Source of the DNA: Paulinella micropora
Taxonomy: Eukaryota > Cercozoa > Imbricatea > Euglyphida
Direction: 5' to 3'
DNA length: 29,431 nucleotides
Assembly: GCA_009731375.1 (NCBI GenBank)
Contig: BJOX01000003.1
Coordinates: 1,863,997 to 1,893,427, forward strand
Part shown: positions 1 to 29,431 of the stretch, piece after piece
Numbering within the stretch: the first letter of the stretch is position 1
Layout of the letters: each line of letters begins with the position of its first letter
Program-made: the position numbers and the translations under genes
The notes under the pieces: model-generated
Databases searched by the model: none
What the model saw: the letters and a program-made list of their open reading frames with translations, nothing else
What the model was told of the DNA's origin: nothing

Positions 1-213
1 TCTGTAATGGAGGTGGGAGCTCGTTCTGCAAGGGGCGCTTATGGAACGAGCCCTGGCCCCGCCTGGTACTAGGGAGCTTTGGTATCGCCTGTATCAGTCC
101 CTTCCGTGCAAACATCACGGCTTAGCTGGGCATCGGGTTAATACTTTACCCACAGACTTCCTTGGTTGACGAAATCAGAAGCTCCTTTTTTCTGACATTA
201 GTCGATATCTCAT
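1..213 (+). repeat. Interspersed repeat R1, copy 1 (cut by window edge)
   Basis: Runs from TCTGTAATGGAGGTGGGAGC to CGATATCTCATC, the right end of R1. The ten R1 copies agree at roughly 95 percent or better by eye. Confidence 0.9.
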
Positions 214-235
214 CTATCTATTTATTTTTGTACAG

Positions 236-8968
<8,733 letters not shown>

Positions 8969-8969
8969 G

Positions 8970-9024
<55 letters not shown>

Positions 9025-9038
9025 ACTATCTATCTATA

Positions 9039-9079
<41 letters not shown>
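8969..9079 (+). repeat. TATC array at the exon G donor
   Basis: (TATC)n begins within the donor GTATCTATC of exon G and ends at R1 copy 6. A similar array precedes exon G at 8795-8870, and another lies at 9444-9607. Confidence 0.93.
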
Positions 9080-9082
<3 letters not shown>

Positions 9083-9441
9083 TGAAATGGGTGCCATCTG
9101 TCGACAGACAGAGAATTAGGGGATGGTGTGGGTGTGCTGGGCCCGTGGTGGGATGCCTTATGTGTGCCTAGCCATACGCCTANNNNNNNNNNNNNNNNNN
9201 NNNNNNNNNNNNNNNNNNNNNNNNNNNNNNNNNNNNNNNNNNNNNNNNNNNNNNNNNNNNNNNNNNNNNNNNNNNNNNNNNNNNNNNNNNNNNNNNNNNN
9301 NNNNNNCTTTGGTATCGCCTGTATCAGTCCCTTCCGTGCAAACATCACGGCTTAGCTGGGCATCGGGTTAATACTTTACCCACAGACTTCCTTGGTTGAC
9401 GAAATCAGAAGCTCCTTTTTTCTGACATTAGTCGATATCTC

Positions 9442-9443
<2 letters not shown>
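9080..9443 (+). repeat. Interspersed repeat R1, copy 6 (with N gap)
   Basis: Starts TTTTGAAATGGGTGCCATC directly after a TATC array, is interrupted by N at 9183-9306, and ends at the usual CTCATC. Confidence 0.9.
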
Positions 9444-9502
<59 letters not shown>

Positions 9503-9508
<6 letters not shown>

Positions 9509-9527
9509 CCCCAGCGCGATCACCCCT
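9503..9527 (+). repeat. Internal fragment copy of exon G
   Basis: CCCCAGCGCGATCACCCCT from the middle of exon G sits alone within a TATC array. Neither splice site is copied. Confidence 0.8.
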
Positions 9528-9534
9528 ATCTATG

Positions 9535-9583
<49 letters not shown>

Positions 9584-9607
9584 CTCTATCTCTCTATCTA
9601 TCTATCT

Positions 9608-9732
9608 AGGAGCTCGTTCTGCAAGGGGCGCTTTATGGAACGAGCCCTGGCCCCGCCTGGTACTAGGGAGCTTTGGTATTGCCTGTATCAGTCCCTTCCG
9701 TGCAAACATCACGGCTTAGCTGGGCATCGGGT
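9608..9732 (+). repeat. Interspersed repeat R1, copy 7 (runs into N gap)
   Basis: GGAGCTCGTTCTGCAAGG follows a TATC array; the copy is lost in the gap. Confidence 0.9.
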
Positions 9733-10405
9733 NNNNNNNNNNNNNNNNNNNNNNNNNNNNNNNNNNNNNNNNNNNNNNNNNNNNNNNNNNNNNNNNNNNN
9801 NNNNNNNNNNNNNNNNNNNNNNNNNNNNNNNNNNNNNNNNNNNNNNNNNNNNNNNNNNNNNNNNNNNNNNNNNNNNNNNNNNNNNNNNNNNNNNNNNNNN
9901 NNNNNNNNNNNNNNNNNNNNNNNNNNNNNNNNNNNNNNNNNNNNNNNNNNNNNNNNNNNNNNNNNNNNNNNNNNNNNNNNNNNNNNNNNNNNNNNNNNNN
10001 NNNNNNNNNNNNNNNNNNNNNNNNNNNNNNNNNNNNNNNNNNNNNNNNNNNNNNNNNNNNNNNNNNNNNNNNNNNNNNNNNNNNNNNNNNNNNNNNNNNN
10101 NNNNNNNNNNNNNNNNNNNNNNNNNNNNNNNNNNNNNNNNNNNNNNNNNNNNNNNNNNNNNNNNNNNNNNNNNNNNNNNNNNNNNNNNNNNNNNNNNNNN
10201 NNNNNNNNNNNNNNNNNNNNNNNNNNNNNNNNNNNNNNNNNNNNNNNNNNNNNNNNNNNNNNNNNNNNNNNNNNNNNNNNNNNNNNNNNNNNNNNNNNNN
10301 NNNNNNNNNNNNNNNNNNNNNNNNNNNNNNNNNNNNNNNNNNNNNNNNNNNNNNNNNNNNNNNNNNNNNNNNNNNNNNNNNNNNNNNNNNNNNNNNNNNN
10401 NNNNN
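9733..10405. other. Assembly gap, 673 N
   Basis: Unknown sequence. It may hold the missing RGS exons. Other gaps: 9183-9306, 10866-10875, 13465-13474, 13970-14298, 25498-25942, 27253-27838 and 28955-28964. Confidence 0.99.
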
Positions 10406-10468
<63 letters not shown>

Positions 10469-10469
10469 G

Positions 10470-10503
<34 letters not shown>

Positions 10504-10509
10504 CAAGAC

Positions 10510-10567
10510 CGAAGGCAAGGTTGCTGACGATGAGGCAGACCCACACCACCCAGTTTGATCCACCCAT
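10510..10567 (-). CDS. Isolated transmembrane-helix exon on a small contig between gaps
   Basis: Minus strand: acceptor TTTCTATATAG| and a possible donor CCTTCG|GTCTTG. It reads MGGSNWVVWVCLIVSNLAF, strongly hydrophobic. The contig 10406-10865 is bounded by N on both sides, so its orientation is not proven. It could be a receptor exon placed backwards, part of an inverted paralogue, or another membrane protein. It does not resemble the G-patch gene. Confidence 0.4.
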
Positions 10568-10579
10568 CTATATAGAAAT

Positions 10580-10682
10580 GTAAATGATTGAAGAAAGGAT
10601 AGGAGAGGAGAGAGGAGAGGAGAGAGGAGTAGGAGAGTGGGAGAGTAGGAGAGGAGAGAGGAGAGAGGAGAGAGGAGAGGAG

Positions 10683-10713
<31 letters not shown>

Positions 10714-10790
10714 GATGATGATGATGATGATGAAAATAAAACGAGAGGAAAAAGAAATGAGGACGGAAGGAAAAATAAATTTTCAGTTGA
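10580..10790. repeat. Purine tract: GGAGA, GAAA, GA and GAT repeats
   Basis: About 200 bases of almost pure A and G on the plus strand, with a short ATG-repeat block, between two GATA arrays. Confidence 0.9.
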
Positions 10791-10811
10791 AAATAGATAG
10801 ATAGATAGATC

Positions 10812-10865
<54 letters not shown>

Positions 10866-10911
10866 NNNNNNNNNNAATTTTGGTGTCTTGAATACTGACT
10901 GAGATTGACGG

Positions 10912-11136
10912 ATGTTCAACTCACAGCTGGATCAGCCTCCGCCATTTGTTAATAAATTTACCCGGAGGCTTCAATATGAGTTGAACGGTGAACTTGAGGT
11001 GGCAGAGCGGCGAAGCTGCCTGTCGCAGGGGAATGCCGAGATGGCGGCTTTGAAGTTAAAACCATGCGGGTATAAGCTTCACTTTTTCCACTTTTGTATT
11101 AATATCTCTTGGTACCACTCAAGTTCCACTGATTGA
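10912..11136 (+). CDS. Open stretch of unknown status after the 10-N gap
   Basis: An acceptor-like CAACTCACAG| precedes an open frame LDQPPPFVNKFTRRLQYELN, followed by a Glu/Arg-rich segment, and a possible donor TGCGG|GTATAA at about 11069. It does not join exon G in phase and does not look like RGS helices 6 to 9. The sequence TTGAACGG..GGTGGCAGAG recurs at 11349-11372, which suggests a degenerate repeat rather than a gene. Confidence 0.2.
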   Translation: MFNSQLDQPPPFVNKFTRRLQYELNGELEVAERRSCLSQGNAEMAALKLKPCGYKLHFFHFCINISWYHSSSTD

Positions 11137-11490
11137 GTTTACTCTTACGCTTCCCACTTATTCCTACAAGTCAGTGGCAAGCATGGTATTAATATCAATA
11201 TTATTAAAGTGTTTGCGTGTAAAAAAAAAGCATTTCTATATCGCCACGATTGATGGAAAAGGATGAGATGAAAGTTAGATATCTAATTTATATACCACTT
11301 GAACGGCGGTCTGCAGTAATATTGTTTATTATTAATATTAATATCAAGTTGAACGGTCAAGGTGGCAGAGGGAAACTGCCTATCACAGAGCGGCCTGAGG
11401 AGGGTCGAGGCGGTGGGCCGTAGCCGCGATCGAAGACGCAGCCTAGCATTATACGTACGTACGCACGTACGTACATACAAATTAAATTAT
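11137..11490. other. AT-rich unique stretch without a recognisable gene
   Basis: Contains TAATATTAATATCAA and its relative near 11194, and a second diverged copy of the TTGAACGG..GGCAGAG repeat. No frame stands out on either strand. Confidence 0.6.
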
Positions 11491-11491
11491 A

Positions 11492-11522
<31 letters not shown>

Positions 11523-11770
11523 CATACATGCATAAATGCATGCATGCATGCATGCATGCATGCATACATACATACATACATACATAGATACGTACATACT
11601 AGTACATACATACATACATACATACATGAATACATACATACATACATACATACATACATACATACAAGATACATATGCATACATATGCATACATGCATGT
11701 ATGCATGCATAATACACACATACATACATACATACATACATACATACATACAGACATACATACAGACAGA
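11492..11770. repeat. CATA/CATG array
   Basis: (CATA)n with a GCAT block. The unique island after it (11775-11890) has short open stretches on both strands that I could not assign. Confidence 0.93.
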
Positions 11771-11899
11771 GCTTCATGGTCCTTGTGCTAGGTATGTATG
11801 TATGTATGTATGTATGTATACACGGACCAATCTTTAAGTCAAGCGCATTGCTAGTCGTGTGCTCTGCGCTTGCAACACTGTCAGGACTATCAGCGTACT

Positions 11900-11987
11900 A
11901 AGTAAGTAAGCAAGTAAGTAAGTAAGTAAGTGAGTAAGTGAGTAAGTGAGTAAGTAAGTGAGTAAGTGAGTAAGTAAGTGAGTAAGA

Positions 11988-12039
<52 letters not shown>

Positions 12040-12040
12040 C
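11900..12040. repeat. AAGT/GAGT array
   Basis: (AAGT)n mixed with GAGT. It begins at GTACTAAGTAAG, after an island with an open hydrophobic stretch SSALLVVCSALATLSG (11844-11891) of unknown status. Confidence 0.9.
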
Positions 12041-12069
12041 TCCGAGCAGGCAGGACACACCGATCATGT

Positions 12070-12073
<4 letters not shown>

Positions 12074-12134
<61 letters not shown>

Positions 12135-12190
12135 GGGCATACTATCATGTCTTGTTCTTCTCTTGGCGAGATAGAAGCATCGATCGCGTC

Positions 12191-12261
<71 letters not shown>

Positions 12262-12297
12262 AGACGAGAGAGAGAGAGAGAGAGAGAGAAAGAGATG
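12074..12297. repeat. Two GA arrays around a 65-base island
   Basis: (GA)n at 12074-12130 and 12195-12297. On the minus strand they are CT tracts upstream of the island at 12143-12189. Confidence 0.93.
12143..12189 (-). CDS. Possible exon after a CT tract, minus strand
   Basis: A CT tract ending TCTCTCTTCCAG| is followed by 47 bases and a donor CATGATA|GTATGC. With two starting bases it reads AIDASISPREEQDMI. The phase would follow G-patch exon 10, but the residues do not match the family there. Treat it as a splice-consistent candidate only. Confidence 0.28.
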
Positions 12298-12299
12298 GG

Positions 12300-12455
12300 G
12301 GAAGACAAGGATGCTGTCGTGACCGCTGCGTGCATGGAGTGGCACCCATGCCTGTTTCACCCAGCGGTCTGCCACCTGTCCGTTACTCTCAGAGTCAGGC
12401 CGGGCCGGCTGTGTCCCCGGCCGGGCCCAGATGCGTAACGGCCGAAGAGCGTCAA
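12300..12455. other. GC-rich unique island
   Basis: About 150 bases clearly richer in G and C than its surroundings. Both strands have an open frame: plus reads CRDRCVHGVAPMPVSPSG and onward, minus reads QVADRWVKQAWVPLHARSG. No family is recognised and strand cannot be chosen. Confidence 0.35.
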
Positions 12456-12477
12456 TGGTATGACAACCATCTATACA

Positions 12478-12650
12478 TTACATACATACAGTACATAAAT
12501 ACATTACATACATAAATTACATACAGACACTACATATATTACATATACATATTACATACATTACATACATACATTACATGCATACATTACATACATATAT
12601 TACATACATCATTACATACATAATGCATACATACATACATACATACATAC
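12478..12650. repeat. TACAT-rich array
   Basis: Irregular (ACAT)n with ATTACATAC units. Confidence 0.9.
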
Positions 12651-12689
12651 CATCGACTGTTATGTCTGCTACTGCGTTGTCTTCAACTG

Positions 12690-12740
12690 AAGAAGAAGAA
12701 GAAGAAGAAGAAGAAGAAGAAGAAGAAGAAGAAGAAGAAG

Positions 12741-12772
<32 letters not shown>

Positions 12773-12811
12773 GTAGTATTAGTAGTAGTAGTAGTAGTAG
12801 TAGTAGTAGAA

Positions 12812-12863
<52 letters not shown>

Positions 12864-12929
12864 AAGTAGTAGTAGTAGAAGAAGAAGAAGAAGAAGAAGA
12901 AGAAGAAGAAGAAGAAGAAGAAGAAGAAG

Positions 12930-12959
<30 letters not shown>
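12690..12959. repeat. GAA/GTA trinucleotide array
   Basis: (GAA)n, then (GTA)n with GAA interruptions, then (GAA)n. The long Glu/Val or Leu translations are artefacts of it. Confidence 0.97.
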
Positions 12960-12960
<1 letters not shown>

Positions 12961-13005
12961 GGCGCTTCTTGCCCGATTTTTCTTGCGCCTGGTGTAGCTG
13001 CCACC

Positions 13006-13072
13006 TGTATGTATGTATGTATGTATGTATGTATGTATGTATGTATGCAGCTACCTATCTACCTATCCATCA

Positions 13073-13145
<73 letters not shown>

Positions 13146-13198
13146 CCTACCTACCTATCTATCTATCTATCTATCTAGCTAGCTACCTAGCTAGCTAC

Positions 13199-13277
<79 letters not shown>

Positions 13278-13338
13278 CCTACCTACCTACCTACCTACCT
13301 ACCTACCTACCTCCCTATCTACCTACATATCTATCTAC

Positions 13339-13401
<63 letters not shown>

Positions 13402-13603
13402 CCTACCTACCTACCTACCTACCTACCTACCTATCTATCTATCTATCTATCTGTCTATCTATCTNNNNNNNNNNTATCTATCTATCTGTCTATCTATCTA
13501 TCTATCTACCTACCTACCTACCTACCTACCTATCTATCCATCCATCCATCAATCTATCCATCCATCCATCTATCTATCTAAATATCTATCTATCTATCTA
13601 TCC

Positions 13604-13675
<72 letters not shown>
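13006..13675 (+). repeat. TATG then TATC/TACC arrays
   Basis: About 670 bases of tetranucleotides with blocks of TACC, AGCT and ATCC variants and a 10-N gap. Confidence 0.95.
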
Positions 13676-13677
<2 letters not shown>

Positions 13678-13751
13678 TCACAAAGACAAGAGCAGGCTCA
13701 AGCTGTCTTATCTACCTATCTATCTCAAGCTGCTCTTGTCTTTGCTTGAAT
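13676..13751. repeat. Hairpin-forming inverted repeat H1
   Basis: CAAAGACAAGAGCAGGCTCAAG and, after a TATC spacer, CTCAAGCTGCTCTTGTCTTTG form inverted arms of about 20 bases. The arrays also switch from TATC to GATA here. Near-identical structure at 16338-16422; single arms at 17101-17137 and 17230-17262. Confidence 0.8.
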
Positions 13752-13760
13752 AGATAGATG

Positions 13761-13830
<70 letters not shown>

Positions 13831-13831
<1 letters not shown>

Positions 13832-13969
13832 GAGATATCGACTAATGTCAGAAAAAAGGAGCTTCTGATTTCGTCAACCAAGGAAGTCTGTGGGTAAAGT
13901 ATTAACCCGATGCCCAGCTAAGCCGTGATGTTTGCACGGAAGGGACTGATACAGGCGATACCAAAGCTC
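13831..13969 (-). repeat. Interspersed repeat R1, copy 8 (runs into N gap)
   Basis: TGAGATATCGACTAATGTC follows a GATA array; the copy is cut by N at 13970. Confidence 0.9.
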
Positions 13970-14298
13970 NNNNNNNNNNNNNNNNNNNNNNNNNNNNNNN
14001 NNNNNNNNNNNNNNNNNNNNNNNNNNNNNNNNNNNNNNNNNNNNNNNNNNNNNNNNNNNNNNNNNNNNNNNNNNNNNNNNNNNNNNNNNNNNNNNNNNNN
14101 NNNNNNNNNNNNNNNNNNNNNNNNNNNNNNNNNNNNNNNNNNNNNNNNNNNNNNNNNNNNNNNNNNNNNNNNNNNNNNNNNNNNNNNNNNNNNNNNNNNN
14201 NNNNNNNNNNNNNNNNNNNNNNNNNNNNNNNNNNNNNNNNNNNNNNNNNNNNNNNNNNNNNNNNNNNNNNNNNNNNNNNNNNNNNNNNNNNNNNNNNN

Positions 14299-14381
<83 letters not shown>

Positions 14382-14433
14382 GGATAGATAGATGGATAGA
14401 TAGATAGATAGATAGATAGATATAGGTAGATAT

Positions 14434-14519
<86 letters not shown>

Positions 14520-14552
14520 CGATCGATAGATCGATAGATAGATAGATCGATC

Positions 14553-14619
<67 letters not shown>

Positions 14620-14620
14620 C

Positions 14621-14683
<63 letters not shown>

Positions 14684-14684
14684 C

Positions 14685-14770
<86 letters not shown>
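14299..14770. repeat. GATA array with GATC variants
   Basis: About 470 bases of (GATA)n with GATCGATC interruptions, after an N gap. Confidence 0.95.
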
Positions 14771-14771
<1 letters not shown>

Positions 14772-14784
14772 CTATGGTCATAAC

Positions 14785-14847
14785 CTAAGCCATCCGGTCG
14801 ATTTTTTTTTTTTTTTTTTTTTTTTTTGAGACAGGCAAGATCGCTTA
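14785..14847 (-). repeat. Right-edge copy of GPATCH3-like exon 10 with A26 insert
   Basis: Minus strand: GCGATCTTGCCTGTCTC, a run of 26 A, then TCGACCGGATGGCTTAG|GTTATG. The ends match exon 10 (ATCTTGCCTGT and GATCGCCGTGGTTTAG). The short AAAA of the exon appears expanded to 26. Confidence 0.7.
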
Positions 14848-14904
<57 letters not shown>

Positions 14905-14930
14905 CATCTATCTATCTTACATTGTTTTAC

Positions 14931-28378
<13,448 letters not shown>

Positions 28379-28413
28379 CTATACAGATCGAAATAGATAG
28401 ATAGATAGATAGG

Positions 28414-28478
<65 letters not shown>

Positions 28479-28489
28479 GGATAGATAGG

Positions 28490-28714
<225 letters not shown>

Positions 28715-28715
28715 A

Positions 28716-29431
<716 letters not shown>

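Noticed and set aside
12578-13004. Poly-Glu/Val and poly-Leu frames
   Set aside because: Direct translation of GAA/GTA trinucleotide repeats on the two strands.

Overview
This is nuclear eukaryotic DNA made mostly of simple repeats: GATA/TATC, CTTA/AAGT, CATA/TATG, GGTA, GAA/TTC, CT/GA and CATCAA arrays. Eight runs of N break the assembly. Short unique islands sit among the arrays. Read with GT-AG splice logic, many islands are exons of 30 to 174 bases, and their reading phases join into two convergent genes. The long frames with Ser-Ile-Tyr-Leu, Leu-Thr-Tyr, Cys-Met-Tyr-Val or His-Thr-Tyr-Ile periodicity are translated microsatellite, not genes. The lineage is not resolved. A seven-helix receptor fused to an RGS domain argues against a vertebrate and fits algae, oomycetes, fungi, plants or other protists.

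Plus strand, about 236-8968: the 3' part of a membrane receptor with a C-terminal RGS (G-protein GTPase-activating) domain. Seven exons are recognisable. The first four hold four hydrophobic helices, read here as TM4 to TM7. The last three encode the start of the RGS fold, with a 58-codon phase 0-0 exon lying between RGS helices 4 and 5. The TM7 frame and the RGS frame differ by -1 inside one exon, at a C-CCT-TTG heptamer. The 5' exons and the end of the RGS domain were not found; they may lie left of the window and in the 9733-10405 gap.

Minus strand, about 28378 down to 14931: a GPATCH3-like G-patch protein in ten short exons. It has an RRM-end-like segment, an acidic Trp-rich block with the GLVHYTDAAYWEE and GDFDERATDMWDVE motifs, a basic linker, and a G-patch ending PKFDRRGLG. 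Exons between the first two probably fall in the 27253-27838 gap.

The most unusual feature is architectural. Many exons have one intact copy, with partial copies of the exon's 5' part (carrying the acceptor) on its upstream side, partial copies of its 3' part (carrying the donor) on its downstream side, or both. The copies are separated by tetranucleotide arrays that often continue the splice-site sequence itself (GTAAGTAAG, GTATGTATG, GTACATACATAC, CTTACTTAG). I see this in at least eight exons over 28 kb. In several sets the differences between copies are mostly synonymous.

Other content: ten copies of an interspersed repeat of about 540 bp, nearly all bordered by GATA/TATC arrays; five or six foldback (inverted-repeat) elements; a conserved minus-strand peptide-coding fragment in two repeat islands; and a minus-strand transmembrane exon on a small contig between two gaps.
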